Positions 23,536 through 36,268 of a stretch of 64,000 nucleotides of DNA are shown here, in pieces. The notes beneath the pieces are model-generated. The model had not been told where the DNA came from. It did no database searches and saw only the letters and a program-made list of their open reading frames with translations. How positions within the stretch are numbered: the stretch's first letter is position 1; each line of letters opens with the position of its first letter. A program made the position numbers and the translations under genes. The DNA lies in the NCBI GenBank assembly GCA_037577475.1, contig CM075204.1, positions 10,508,855 to 10,572,854 on the forward strand, read 5' to 3'. Source of the DNA: Chaunax sp. Z400. Taxonomy: Eukaryota > Chordata > Actinopteri > Lophiiformes > Chaunacidae.

Positions 23536-25972
23536 ATAAGAATGCATAGATAACCTTACACAAACAAAAAAAACAAAAAACAACATAAAAATAAAATGAA
23601 ATAAATTATATGAATTGAAAAAAGCTTGTATCTTAATTGCAGACAATGCACATGAATCCACACACATACAAGAAGCCCATCATCTGCCACCCTCTGACAT
23701 TCAGTGTCACAAAGACAAGAGTAAGAACCCACTTTACATAATGACTTCTGCCACATTGTTGATTGTCTGAAACCAACGAATTGCTCTCAACTCACTTCAC
23801 AGAGTACAATAATCTTGATGGAAATAACTGCACATGCAAATGTTCATATTCTCTTGTTGCGCCCTCAGCTGTCTCACCATTTTTTTGTGTTCCTTTTTAG
23901 CTTTGAAATAATAATGATTCTGACTTGCAAAACAACAACTGAGTACACATGTTTGTTCCCAGCTTGCAGATAATGCACTCAAGTATGGAGCACCAGCTGT
24001 TGCCTGCAGTACAGTATGCTAATTACCAGAGTTTTGAGAGAATAGATATGCATACGAGCATACAGTATTGTGTTAGGCTGTAAGATGAAGCGTGGAGGGT
24101 ATACAAAAAGCACATTTAGTTTTGTTTTAAGGTACACTGATATTATAATGTATATTTTGCTACATCTTCTTAGATCTGAAAATCTCTGTCTTGTGTTCAT
24201 TAGCAGTGCAGTTTCTCAATGCCACGTTTTACATTGTATTTTTTAGCAGCTTTATCATTTAAATGTTAGTAAACAGTGAATTAATATCACTGGTATGCAG
24301 CTGACAACATCTCATAGTACGATACAAAAGTGTCTTCAGCTAGTAAATTGTAAAAAGAGGATAGATCCACCTATATCAGCTTGTCAGCTGCACCACTTTA
24401 GGCTGCTTAAGCACTACAAATGTCCAATTCTGTGCAGTAGGCAGACACTTAGTGGTGTTGACACCACCGTAAAAGTCCTGCAGCTCCACTTTTCTGATAC
24501 CACCTTTTCAAAGTCTATAGTAGTGACTTGTCTTACAAGCTGCAGTTCCAACAGAGCAAGTTTGTCATGCTGCAGGCTCCCTTGCAGCTCACCACAAAAA
24601 TGTAACATGAAATATTAATAAGACACTGGGGTCTGTCCCATAACATGAACCTTACAATATAAACCAATCCAGTACAACTGTGTCACAAACTATGGCATCA
24701 AAAGTACCCAAAAATAAATCAACACCTCTCTGAGACAAAACCTTAGTATAGCTGAATATTTCATATATTCCATCATCCTTTCCCTGCTGCGTTATCTTAA
24801 CAGTCTGAATTGCATCCATGCATATTAAGATATGGAGTTTATATTTTATGCCTTTTGATGCTTCGAATTTGCTGTAGTGTCAGTTTTGCACAGAATGTGG
24901 AGAAGTTCAGAGATGCACCAGGCCAAATCGAGCATGCTCTTTATTCTCTTCTTTTAGAAAATGAAGTGGGCATTATGCATTTAAGTTCACATATTAAGTG
25001 AGTACCAGATGTATTTGGTCAGCTCTTAAAAACCACTTGGTAATTCATGTTTCATTTTTTTTAAAGTGTCATTAAAATCCCAGTTACCACTGTACTGTAT
25101 GTATGCATGAATGTGTCCACTTGGATGTGTAAGTTTAGCTTCTTTTACCTCCAAAACAGTCCTTGGCTGAGTGCAGAAGAAGAGTGCAGCTTGCAAAGGG
25201 TGCATTTAGACCTAGCATTAAGCTGATTTGACCAACCACCAGCGGAAAATGTGACGATCAACATCAGGGAAAAATCAGATAGCTGCCAGCTGAAGGTTTT
25301 GTACTACGTGCTACTAAAAGAAGACAATTGTTTCTATTGGACTTAAAAATCTAATCACTAATCACCTACACAATTTAATATTTTTTTTACATTTCATTTG
25401 TAATATACTCAACAATTCTTACATGGATATGGAGCGAAGTGCTCTGACTTGTCATGAAGGTGTACAGTGCTGCAACATTAACCATGTGATGTGGACAAAA
25501 CCAGTAGAATACGGTAAAGAAAGGATCGGCTTATAGTTGATGTATAGTCATCAGTGTATGGCAGCTGATTTTAGCAAGAAATGTGAAATATGTATGAGGT
25601 AATTTAAAATCTGTGGAATTGCATAGTTAATTTAGCTGAGACAGGGATCTTATTATGAGTGTATGTACTCTCACATTTCAATATCTGTATAGGCCTCATA
25701 AAATCCAGAATGGGTTGGGTTCCAATTATATGTTATTGTGTTTACCTTATATTTGTTTAATGATCTTGATATCTGCAAAAAGAAAAGTGATTAATTATGA
25801 TAATGATTTCATCCATCTCACCCAACACTACAATTGTAAATATAATTACATTGTATTATAAGTTAGAGACTCTTCAGCTTAAATGACTGGATATAAAGCA
25901 TGAAGGAAACAAAAAAACTCAGTAAAGCAGCTAAACTTTACATCTACCTCAGGACATCTATTATAGCATTTT

Positions 25973-25974
<2 letters not shown>
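23536..25974. other. unique non-coding stretch
   Basis: No gene recognised. Open frames at 24295-24618 (plus) and 24414-24608 (minus) overlap and match no known family. Two A-rich runs lie near 23564-23605. Confidence 0.5.

Positions 25975-26036
<62 letters not shown>
25975..26036. repeat. (CA)31 microsatellite
   Basis: Thirty-one perfect CA units. The cysteine/valine-rich minus-strand open frames here are products of the repeat. Confidence 0.98.
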
Positions 26037-26040
<4 letters not shown>

Positions 26041-26154
26041 CACTATCATAACAAAACCTCCTTGCTTGCACAATTTTCTCACCCAACACCAGACACTCTC
26101 TGCAAATGGATGTTGAGATAGCACAAACAGCGCAATGCTCACAATCCTCCCCAC

Positions 26155-26167
26155 CACACACAGACAA

Positions 26168-26201
<34 letters not shown>
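26155..26201. repeat. interrupted (CA)n microsatellite
   Basis: CA units broken by 'gacaaa' and 'aaac', about 120 bp after the (CA)31 array. Confidence 0.95.
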
Positions 26202-26203
26202 GT

Positions 26204-26404
26204 CTATTGATTTGTTGAGCGCTGTGGTCGAGCAGCACTGACTGGCCTTGCCCCTCGGGTGAGACGCACAATCGGCAGCGGATATGCTGCTCCTAAACTG
26301 TCCCTGGGCACCGTTTCAAATCCCTGCAGATTCATGATATTGATTTGAACCGTTTCTCCCTCGGCCAGCATCTTCTCAACCTCCATCATGTCCCCTCTCA
26401 CTTC
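26204..26404 (-). other. open frame with coding-like composition, function unknown
   Basis: On the minus strand, from just after an in-frame stop near 26405, an uninterrupted frame runs about 66 codons. It gives a mixed, non-repetitive peptide with the segments MEVEKMLAEGETVQINI, NLQGFETVPRDSLGAAYP and LPIVRLTRGARPV, ending RSTNQ before a TAG. Composition is more protein-like than neighbouring frames, and GC content is raised. Against an exon, the upstream minus-strand sequence is purine-rich and lacks a polypyrimidine tract or acceptor, the only in-frame ATG codons are internal, and I recognise no family. It is probably a chance or conserved non-coding stretch, but it is the best candidate host ORF in the window. 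Confidence 0.2.
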
Positions 26405-26940
26405 TTCTTTTCATCCCGCCTTTGCTGTTTTGTTTCTTGTTCCCAAGGGAGATGCAGCCATAAATAAAAGACAGGCATCACGTCTTCTTTTTCTTTTTCT
26501 TTTTTTCCCTTTGAAAAAAAAAGAAAAAAGAGTCAGCCGTGGAGGAGGAAGGAGTTGCGGGGGGGGAAAAAAGCATGACAAGAGTCAAATCTAGTTACCT
26601 TTGTTGCAGAGGCAGGGGAAAGCGCTGTCATGCAAAGAGAAGGAGGACGACGGGAAGAAAAAAAATATTAGGCTGGTGAGATTGCATCAGAGCCTCTTAC
26701 AGAAATACCAACTTCCTTGTGCTGCTATCTGTCCATCATGGTGAGGTGTCAACATGGATTCCATCAAACCTGGATTTGTGTTGAATATAAATGAATATGT
26801 TTTTAAACAGATACGGAGAACTGAATTCGGTGCAGTCCAGACGTTGCTTGTGTGCACAGTAGCTGTTTTACATTTTCCTGACAGGTGAATAAAGAGGTAA
26901 CAATTTCGCTGCCACGTTTCTTCGTTTCTGCTGAGTGAGA
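26405..26940. other. unique non-coding stretch
   Basis: Includes A/T homopolymer patches (26500-26530) and G8 near 26560. No gene recognised. Confidence 0.5.
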
Positions 26941-27043
26941 CCTCTCCCCAGCTCCTTCTCCTCACCCCTCTCCCCTGTCAACCTCTCCTTCCTTCCCTCC
27001 TCCCTCCCTTCCTCCCTCCTTTAACTCACTCCCCATCCCTCTC
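26941..27043. repeat. polypyrimidine (CCTT/CCTC)n tract
   Basis: About 100 bp almost purely C and T on the plus strand, densest at 26982-27030 (repeats of 'cctccctcccttcc'). Confidence 0.85.
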
Positions 27044-27113
27044 AGCTAGTTCTCATTGTCAGACTGTGTAATTGAGGTAATGCTATTAATGATGTGTGAG
27101 TGGTCTCCTTCTT

Positions 27114-27136
27114 ACACACACACACACACGCGCATG

Positions 27137-27170
<34 letters not shown>
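27114..27170. repeat. compound (CA)n microsatellite
   Basis: CA units with an internal 'cgcgcatgcacg' interruption; the second half is (CA)15. Confidence 0.95.
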
Positions 27171-27172
<2 letters not shown>

Positions 27173-28152
27173 CATTGATGGCAGCAGTTTGGGCTCTTTC
27201 ATTAGAGTTGGCACGGCAAAGACCAGGCAGCGGTGGCTTACGGGCACAGACGACCTCGCTGTGGGGGAGCAGGAGCTTTAAACACTAATTAGGATGACTT
27301 TGAGAGACAGAACAGGTAGGGAGGGGTAGACGAGAGTAGAGGGACTGCATAGGTGTTGATTTCAAGTAAAAATGACAGACGGAATGGGGAGTGGGAATGG
27401 GGACATGAGGGCCGACAATGACAGAAAAAAAAACTGGGCTCAAATAGACGGAGGCGACAGCAACAGAGGAAGATGAAAAAACATAAAAATGGACAATTTA
27501 CACAGATGGTGAGTGAGAAGGGACATTTACAGCTTTACTGCAAGCAGTCAAGTCTCGCTAGTGAATGTAGGTAAACAAGGCTTCTAAAGATTCCTGAGCA
27601 TCTGAAGTGTCTATTACATGGAAGCTGTTCACATCCAGGGCACTCGGTCAGAATCATAATTCATCCTTACTTCTCCTATTTTTCGACCAGGATAGAGTCA
27701 TTATGGCCGTCTGATGCATAAACGACTGCTAACGACGTGACAATTACTGAGAACAGAACACAAGGTCAGTCGAAGAGTATGGTACCTATTTGACTACAGA
27801 CCTCTGGGTTACCAAAAATGAGGGACTGTGTAGGCAGGAGTAGCTCTCCTCTTTTACCTATAATTTGCGTGCATCCTAAATGTGCTACTGGCTGACTGCA
27901 CTCTGAAGCTTATTAGTTTAAATGCGAAGTAAAGGACAAAGCCAGCCAGGAGGGAACAGAAGGGTTTCTCAGTGTTAGCAGTCTGGTGATGTACAGGGGG
28001 CTAGTTGTTTTGCAGGAGATGGTCATCAAATTGACCACCTCCTTGAAGAAGAGGCAAATACTCTTGTTAGCTAAAGATTTGCTTGTTTCTTTTGTATGTT
28101 TGTGTGCTTTCTCGCTTTGTGCTCCAAGCATGACATCAGCAACTTGTTGCTG
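27171..28152. other. unique non-coding stretch
   Basis: No gene or repeat family recognised. Confidence 0.5.
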
Positions 28153-28672
28153 ATTTTACACCACACCGTTTTAGCTGAAAACAGAGACGTTTTTTCTTTG
28201 CGTTTTCAAAACCGTCTGCGTTCATTTCCGTAAGGATCCCCGTAGACACAGATCTGCATAAAAAGGATTGAAAAGGCTGTAGTCCGTATGCCAAGACAGT
28301 TGTTGGTGGTGTAACTTTTCATAATTGACATTACAGAATAAGATCGCAGTGGTGGTTCAGCAAATTTATATTGGAGGAGCATTAATAAATGCAGCAGTCT
28401 GCAGCACAAAGAAACCAGACAGTCCGATGTATTGTTGTTGTTCTGGCCATAGTAGGCTGTCTGCTGTCTGTATATGCGACAAAGGCTTGCAGGTACCGTT
28501 GTAGGCATGCATGAAGTGGGGCTGCGTCGTCATCGTTTTCAGACAGAGTTTCATTTTGCCCATTTTTACGACAATGGTAGGGTGGCGTTTTGAAAAGTTT
28601 CCACTCTGAAGCCCATTTTCAAAAGTTTGCGGTTTCAGTCTCCGAAAAAACTGTTATCGTGTAAATAGACGG
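28153..28672 (-). mobile_element. MITE copy A (head-to-head partner of copy B)
   Basis: Its reverse complement aligns in order with copy B at 28682-29042. Shared words include 'gcaaacttttgaaaa', 'atgggcaaaa', 'ctgaaaa(c/t)gatgac' and 'cagacagcagacag..actatgg'. The ends carry related inverted termini, 'tttacaccacaccgtttt' on the left and 'aactgttatcgtgtaaa' on the right. No transposase is encoded; the family resembles hAT-like MITEs of fish with '(g)ccgtttacac' termini. At about 520 bp it is longer than copy B and retains more internal sequence. Open frames inside (28206-28563) are part of the element. Confidence 0.65.
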
Positions 28673-28681
28673 TCGTCCCTT

Positions 28682-29042
28682 AGGGGCCGTTTACACGACA
28701 ACAGTTTCACCCAAAAACTGGAAACCTTCGTTGCGTTTTGGCCATTTGTTTACACAACAGTTTTTGGGTGCTGAAAATGCAAACTTTTGAAAACGAGTTC
28801 CAGAGTGTAATCTTTCTAAAACCCCACCTCACTGTTGTCATGTAAATGGGCAAAACGCAACTCCTCTGAAAATGATGACATCACAGCCCAATGTTGCACA
28901 TGCATATTACAGGACTGATTCATTCTTATTCACGTACGCAGACAGCAGACAGTAGACTATGGACAGAACATCAACAGACTTGCTGAAGACTTGGATACAT
29001 GTGTATGTTTTGAAAAAAAAATCGCCGTGTAAACGGGGCCTG
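28682..29042 (+). mobile_element. MITE copy B
   Basis: The left terminus 'aggggccgtttacacgacaa' and the reverse complement of the right terminus, 'aggccccgtttacacggcga', form a clear terminal inverted repeat (16 of 20). The interior is non-coding and homologous to copy A in the opposite orientation. Only about nine bases separate the two copies, so they meet head to head near 28677. Confidence 0.75.
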
Positions 29043-30525
29043 AAATACATTGAAGGCAGTAAAAGATGTATCTAATAGCGTATATGAACTAGCTGATGTT
29101 TGCTCTGCACCTCCCGCTTCGACACCAGCTTTAACAATAGGAGAACACATTTCCTCAACGGGGCAGATTGGTAGAATTACTGGCATTGTTTGGTTCAGCC
29201 GGGAACAACTATGGCAATTGGGACAGCAGCATGATGGCCGGAACAATGTGTTTCTGGACCTACAGAGGGAATGCGGGAGGGGAGTGAATGCATCGACCGT
29301 AAGAAGGCAGGGAGGGGTGTGTGCAGGGGTTTAGCAGGCCGCCTAATGGCTGTGACCCTTGCGATCACACTCCCTCCTTAAGCAACTAACACAGCTTCAG
29401 TCGGCCGTGAGATATTTAACCGAGTGCAGGGATGACTGCCTGCCGTGTTTTCAGAAACACGGCTTACGGATACAATTAGCAATTCCCCACTTCAAGTCGT
29501 AGGGTTTAGTGACCCTGTAGGAATGAATTGTGATCCACTGGTGATGTGGAAGAAAACATTGAAGGTATGTGGATACATATGTAAACAAGAATTACACACT
29601 TTGAGACACATTGTTCTTGGGATATTGAGCCGCTGTCACTGTCATTTCGACCTTTTCACTTTGCAGCACAGTTTGGACAGTTATTCATTGCTGCTGTCTA
29701 TATTCACCCGAGAACGGACACTCAGGCTGCTGCAGATGTAATATATGACACTGGTGATATGGAAAAAGCTGCTCCTGATGCCCCTAAATTTGAGAGATTT
29801 CAATGGCTGTTCCATAAAACATGTATTGGCTCACTTCTAGCTGTGTATAATCTGCCCCACAAGGGGTGAGAGTGTGTGTTTTGACTATATAAAGGATCCA
29901 TACAGTCACCACTAATGTCATCCCCTGTATATAAGCAGCAGGTTAAAACCAACCAGCCTGAGTTGAGAACCTTCCAGATATGGCATGGTGATTCAGTGGA
30001 TGGTTTTGAATGTACGTCATGGGACATCTTCACAGATACCAGTGAGATCTTAGAGCTTAATACCATGGTTACAGACAATATCGATGTTATCCCAACAAAA
30101 CCCTCCAAGATTTTTCCAAATGATTAACCAGATTTTAAATGAGGATGAGGATTTAAATGAATCCTTCCTGGAAAACTGTCATTTGCTGTGAGCATAAATA
30201 AAAGCAGAAGATATGAAGGAAGGTGGGAGTGAACAAGTTAAGACAGGCATGGCAGGGAGTGGACACGATGTTACAATGGGAGGAAAAGAAGGAATCACTT
30301 GCAGGTATAATCACAGGGATAATTTGACATTTGCAAATGAATGAAATAAAGTCAAGGCCAGGTTTGAAAAATCTGATTTCAATTATGAGCAGAATTTGAT
30401 AAGGCAACAACTTGACCCCAACCAGGAAGTTATCATGTAAGCGGGAGATGAGTCTCGAACCTTAAGAAGGCTTATCATTAGAAGGTCAGGTCATCCTGAT
30501 AGATTAGCTGGGAGGGTACTGAGGG

Positions 30526-30526
<1 letters not shown>
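29043..30526. other. unique non-coding stretch
   Basis: No gene recognised. 29050-29340 is open on both strands (about 90 codons each way) and 29340-29500 has mixed, non-repetitive composition. Either could be conserved non-coding sequence. No known protein motif is visible. Confidence 0.45.

Positions 30527-30567
<41 letters not shown>
30527..30567. repeat. poly(T), 41 bases
   Basis: An uninterrupted T41 run. On the minus strand it would be a poly(A) tail ending sequence that lies at 30568-30720, but no AATAAA signal precedes it and no target-site duplication was found. It may therefore be a retroposon tail or a simple homopolymer expansion. Confidence 0.9.
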
Positions 30568-30571
<4 letters not shown>

Positions 30572-31342
30572 TCACTTTCAAATCTATCTCACTCGACACA
30601 CATAATAGGGGAGGAGAACAGAAGATGCTATTAGTGTGTATTGCATGGAATTTGCCATCATCACGATCTACAGAAACAACATCTCCATGGTATGTTTCTG
30701 GGTTTTCCATCTCTTTTCAATACTATAAGGCTATTTATATATATATATATATTATCTTTTCAGCGTGCATCAGAGTCAATTAAAACTTGATTTGGGGCCT
30801 AGCTCAAAGTCATGAGACTCGACTTAATACCATGAAATAAAATCCTACAAATCTTTATTCTAAACATTAATAGTGGCAAGTATATCCTCCCAAACCACTC
30901 GTTAATATTTCCACTCTATTGTGGTTAAAAAATGTGTCTTTGGAAGAGTTTAGTAGAAGAGTTTAGTAGATCTTCACACTTAAAGTTCTCTTTAGGAGAA
31001 TGTCACTGATTCATGGGCATCCATGACATCCACTTAACAAGTAAAGGATTGTGTCGTCGTTCAAAGGAAGACACTTAAAGGCATGTAAACACTGTACATC
31101 TTTGTAGAAATAAACCCTTCTCACACTCACACACTTGCAACAACTTAAACTGACACTGACACCACTGATTCAACAGAGGATGCTATGGTTTGTGTTCATT
31201 TGGATAGAGGCAAGCTAGCAATCTGCTATCTATTAGCTTGAACGGTGTATTAAAGAGAGCTAAACCTTTCTACTTTTCAGCTTTGTGTGCATCATTCCTG
31301 TTGTAATTTTAGACAACACCTGCTCAGGGGCTCCTCTGCTTT
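30568..31342. other. unique non-coding stretch
   Basis: Contains (AT)n at 30737-30752 and a small tandem duplication of about 14 bp around 30948-30975 ('agagtttagtagaagagttt'). No gene recognised. Confidence 0.5.
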
Positions 31343-31400
31343 ACACGCGCGCGCACTCACACACACACACACACACTCAAACACACACACACACACACAC
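31343..31400. repeat. (CG)n-(CA)n alternating tract
   Basis: 'acgcgcgcgcac' followed by CA units, interrupted once by 'ctcaaa'. It is an almost unbroken purine-pyrimidine alternation of nearly 60 bp. Confidence 0.95.
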
Positions 31401-31722
31401 ATGAAAGACTGCTGCAACGTGCATAAGATATGCATATATTTGCGGAGAAAAACAGAAGCAAAACACACACACCCCTACAAATGCACTATTATGGAAACAT
31501 GTGCACAACCATATGTGCAGGTTACACACCCACATATGAGCTGATGTAAAGCAGCTCACTTGATGCATGCATACACAGACATACAAATTCACATACATAA
31601 TCACTTTGCTTTGTTGCTGCTGTCATTTTTGCCAAATCGCTCCTGGAGCTGCTCATCACTACAGCACCTCATGGGCTGCTTCAGCCAGAGGACATATGCT
31701 GCGTAGGAGGGTGATTCTAGAT

Positions 31723-31821
31723 GGTGTGTGTGTGTGTGTGTGTGCACGCACAATTGCACGTTGCCGAAAGGTGTTATGTCGAGGAGCACTATGTGTCTGT
31801 CAGAGTGTGTGTGTGTGTGTG
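31723..31821. repeat. two short (GT)n tracts
   Basis: GT runs at 31723-31744 and 31804-31821, separated by about 60 bp of unique sequence. Confidence 0.9.
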
Positions 31822-31871
31822 CGTTTGTAAGGGAGCAGGACAGGCGAGATTAGCTCAGGGCCACTGTACTA

Positions 31872-31877
31872 AACACA

Positions 31878-31962
<85 letters not shown>
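31872..31962. repeat. long (CA)n microsatellite
   Basis: About 91 bp of CA units with small interruptions ('acaccac' near 31882 and 'cgca' near 31911). Confidence 0.97.
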
Positions 31963-31963
<1 letters not shown>

Positions 31964-32344
31964 CCGCCTGCCTCCCAACCATCTCTTCTCTGCTCCACAG
32001 TGGCCTCCCTTCAGTAAATAACACCATTCATTATCTGCATGAAGCCCTGAAATCAAGTCAATGCAATTGATTAGTGTGTTAGGTGAATGAAAACAGAGTC
32101 CTTCTATCTACTGGATATGACCAGCAGCTTCTTTTTTGGAGGAAGTCTTTGTTGTTGTCATCTAATTGCAACATTTTGTACTCTATTTCTATCATATTTT
32201 AAAGCTTTAAAATGATTAAACACTCTGGACAGAATTTTTTTGCTGTTTTTTTGGAATATTTTAAATTTCAAATTTCCAGTTCAACAAAACATAAACATAA
32301 ATGTACTGAAACATGGCTCTAGCTCCCCTCCCTCACCCACCCAC
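31963..32344. other. unique non-coding stretch
   Basis: No gene or repeat family recognised. Confidence 0.5.
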
Positions 32345-32660
32345 ACTCTGTTATGGTTTTGAGGTTTGAAGGTTCTGTATTTTCTGTTTCCTGTTTTATT
32401 TTGATAGTTATGTTCTCCGTGTTGTCTCTTCTGCTTTACACTTCTTGTCTTTGTCTGATTACCCTCCATTTAGATTGTTTGTTGCCTTCACCTGTGTTCA
32501 GTCCTCACCTGTTACCTCTCTCCCCTCGTTACCCGTGTATTTAGTCTGTGTGTTTTCTAGCTTTCATTGTCAGTTTGCCTGTGTTTCGTCTGTGATCTCT
32601 GGGGTTCCTCCTTGGTGTTCCTCCTTATCTGACTCTGATATCTGATTCTTCCACCTGCCT
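32345..32660 (+). repeat. possible retroelement 5' or LTR-like fragment
   Basis: A pyrimidine-rich stretch with 'ttttctgtttcctgttttat', 'cttgtctttgtctgattacc', 'ttcacctgtgttcagtcc', 'gttacccgtgtatttagtct' and 'tttgcctgtgtttcgtctg'. This word order resembles a promoter-like leader that recurs in teleost retroelements (a fish 'CACCTGTGT...GTATTTAgt' block). The assignment is from memory and weak; no coding part follows. Confidence 0.4.
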
Positions 32661-35600
32661 GCATCACAGTAGGATGGTGTTCTATGATGAGCCGAGCTGT
32701 GCTGTGGTTCAGTCAGACATAACGCAGACTGATGTTTCATCAGATCCTATTTTGTGTCATGCTGGATGAGCTTTAACAAGATTACTTTTTTTCACATATT
32801 TGTCCTGCTACTTCAGGTCCTTCAGGTCCTTGTTCATGTCTGAGGTCCAACATGATTACTCAACACGATAGAGCAGGACATTGTCGAAAGGGTCAAGAGA
32901 ACTTTTGTAACTTTCATATGCTTTTTTATTTCAATAATGGTGGAATGTATTAACCAGTTTTCTCTGATCTGTGAAACATCATAAATATAGTATTTCCTTT
33001 ATTTCTTTTTTTATTGAACATTCAACATTACGTAGAGGATGAAGACAAGGAAAAATAAACAAAATAAAATAGACTAGGGGGAGATTTATATATATATATA
33101 TATGAATTATAAAAGTAAGTTAATAATTTAGAACACCAGTCATATAAAAATCTCTGTCAATAGCAAAATCTATTGAGCAGGCCACCACTTTGTTCCAGAC
33201 TGAAATATCTCAACACGTATGTGATGGATTTCTAACAATTTTACTAGTTATTCTTCAGAGGATGACTCTGAATGACAGATTTCTTTTTTTCATCCAGTGC
33301 TACCAGCAGGTCAACATTTTAGGTTTCTAGTGAAATATGTCAACATTTACTTTGACTGATTGGTAAAGATTTGTAGTGAGACGTCTAGAAAAATATGAAT
33401 GACTTCAAGTTATGGACCAAATGTAAACTATTGTCAATTCAAAAAACATCTGTATTGAAATGATAGAGGGGGTCCAATAGACACAAATACACATACAAAC
33501 AAATAATACAACAACAAAAAAAAAGCTTGCCCAAAAGCCAAACCTGTAGTACTCTTTCCTGGTAGCAATACAACACAAACTGAATGAGCTACAGCTTCAA
33601 ACTCATACTTTTAACGCTTCTGCTCTGTGTGTGTATCTGATACACTATTGTGGTTATCGTGTTTTGGTGGCTCACCCAGAAAAAGTGGCTTTATTTGGGC
33701 CGGTGGACCACCCCACCCCACCCCACCCCCTGTCTTCTTTTCCCTCCCGATGGCAAACACAATAGTAAACGGACAGATAAATATTTATGGGATCAAGCTG
33801 TGGTGGGATATTTTGCCAGGGCTCCCTATGAATTTTACATCAGTGGCAAAACTGCACAAATGCACTGGGAGCTGTTGAGGCATTTTGTGAACCTAATGTC
33901 AGGAGGCACAGTGGGCTGATGTCACAGTTACTGTGCAACTCCAGTGATAATGATACCGCAGTGCTCTGGCGGTAAACGCATGCTGGAGTGTTAAATTACG
34001 TAGCGGGCTGCATAGTGCAGAGTAGGGAGGGTAAATGCCCTCTTGAGCTGATGCTTGTGTGTGTTGTCGTGGTTAACTATATGCAGCATGTACAGCATGG
34101 TGCACGGATCATTGTGGAATTTGCACGTCTGCACTGCCTCATTTTGTTCTACCATCATGGGGTCAAAGGTCCCACCACAGGGTGAGAGGTCCGACAGTTG
34201 GACAGACAACAGCGCAACCTGTCGACATGTCAGGAAGCGCAGAGGTCAGCAGAGGTTCTTGTCGGATATAAAGGTTACAACCGCACCACAGCTTGTGGTT
34301 GCATGGGGAATCCGTGTGCATCTGTGTGGGTGCATGTGTGTGTCCTGTTTACAAGCGGTTCAGGCTCATTTGTAAGCTGTCAAACAGAGATGCTCGGACA
34401 GAGATCAAGAGCAGCTCACAGGGCCAGGTCCTGCTCTCCGGGGGGAAATGGATGCTGTTTGATGTTGAGTGAAAGTTGGAGGGAGTGATGGTGGGTGGCG
34501 GGGACGGGGGAAATGGAGAGAGTAAGAGAGTTGGTGTATTCAGAGAGAGAGAAATAAAACTGGACTTCAATGAAAGAGGGGAGAAAAAGTTCAGTAATTT
34601 GCAGCAGATTCAGACTTGAACAGTTGATGAAAACAGGGATATTAATCAACAATTTGAAACACACTATATTCGAACTTGAGTAATGGCTGTGAAAATAAGA
34701 CCTCTAACTGAAGGGGAGTTTAGAAGAGAGGAGAAATGCTTTTCTGCTGCTCCCATCTCAGTGTTAATGAATGATCTCGTATGCAGAGATGAGCCAAAGT
34801 CTCATTATCTCCCCAGCTCTGGAAACTAAACTGGGTGAGTGTTCCACAAAGGGAGTGAAATAAAGAGAATCTGGGATAAGTCTTATTTCATTGTGGACAA
34901 GAGATGAGCCATGTGTGGATGGAGACCATTATTACCAGTGTCAGGGGTATTAGACAAGCACATTTCCTAATCAAAGATTTGATTTCATAGCTTTTGAGAC
35001 GTTTCATACGACTTACAATCATGGCCATGTGGTTATGAGATGTTAATCAAATCCTATATCGTGCTATATTATAACATATTGATGTATATTGCATAAAATT
35101 ATTCCTGCAAGAGTAGTTCAGAAATTGTTAAAGTACAGATGAGCAGCATTTTAAAAGTATCCTGCTTGCTTATGGTGATGTATTTCTGAGTTAAACTGGA
35201 TAGACAGGTAGGACATAACGATGGGCAAAACTGGATTTAAATATTGAAAAGTGTGCATGTCAAGGAGAGATAAATCAAGATGGTTGTTTGCTCTGTGCAG
35301 CAGAGTACTTTGGGGAAACAGAACCAGATTTAAGGTGGTGAATACTTGACAATATCTAGCTACTGTAGCTACCTATAGGATCTTATCTCTGTCTATCTCT
35401 TACAGTAAATGTCTATTATAATCAAATGAAATGTCTATTGATAATCAAATAGCAACAGGAGTGTGAGCTAATTTTATCTTTTCACTGCTTAGTTGGCCGA
35501 GAGAGTCGGCACAAGCTGTGCTAAATGTGTTTATTAGTCTGTCTTGTTTATTGTGCTGTCGGGAGTTTTTGTTTACTTGCACATGGATTCAAGTCAACAT

Positions 35601-36268
35601 AAGTAGTACGTGCCTATTTGTGTCCCAAATTGAAATGGAGTGGAAACTATGCCCACCCGGCTGGAACCGGCGCTGTGCCAGGCAGGTTTTGGAGCTCACC
35701 CACTGTCCGTCGAACACCAAGGGATAACAAGTGTAGGCGGGCTGCAGAGTCGTATACAACTGCTTCTCTGGAACACTGCAGGAAAGAGTAGCTAAAATAC
35801 AAGAAGCAGACGGTGAATTTGAGGAGAAAACGGCTTTAATATTAGTGAAATTATCAGTAAGTAAGTCAGCTAGTCTAGAAATAAGTAGGCCAGACAAAAA
35901 AAAACGAGTAAATGACTTTCAAAAGATTCTTAATCTCATATTTCCAAATCTAAGACTTTAAATCTTGGCATTTACAGAACAATTTGCAGCGTAGCTCTTC
36001 CTCTGTTTTAATCATCACTTGCATTTTCATTGGTGAGTTTTGATAATGGCATACTTTTTCAAAAAATAGTTTGTAGAAGATTTTCACATTACAGGAAATG
36101 ATAATAGTGTCCAAAACACACACATTAATCTCAAAATGTGTCAATTTAATGTACCTTTTTACACTATTAGTTGCGGATTATCTCCACAAAAGACCAGGCA
36201 ACATATTCCTACTACACTATTGTGCTACAATCAAAAAATGACAAATAACACCCAGGGGTTGTACTTTA

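Noticed and set aside
25879..26271. 130-codon minus-strand frame rich in cysteine and valine
   Set aside because: It is the translation of (CA)n arrays; the non-repeat ends have no recognisable motif.
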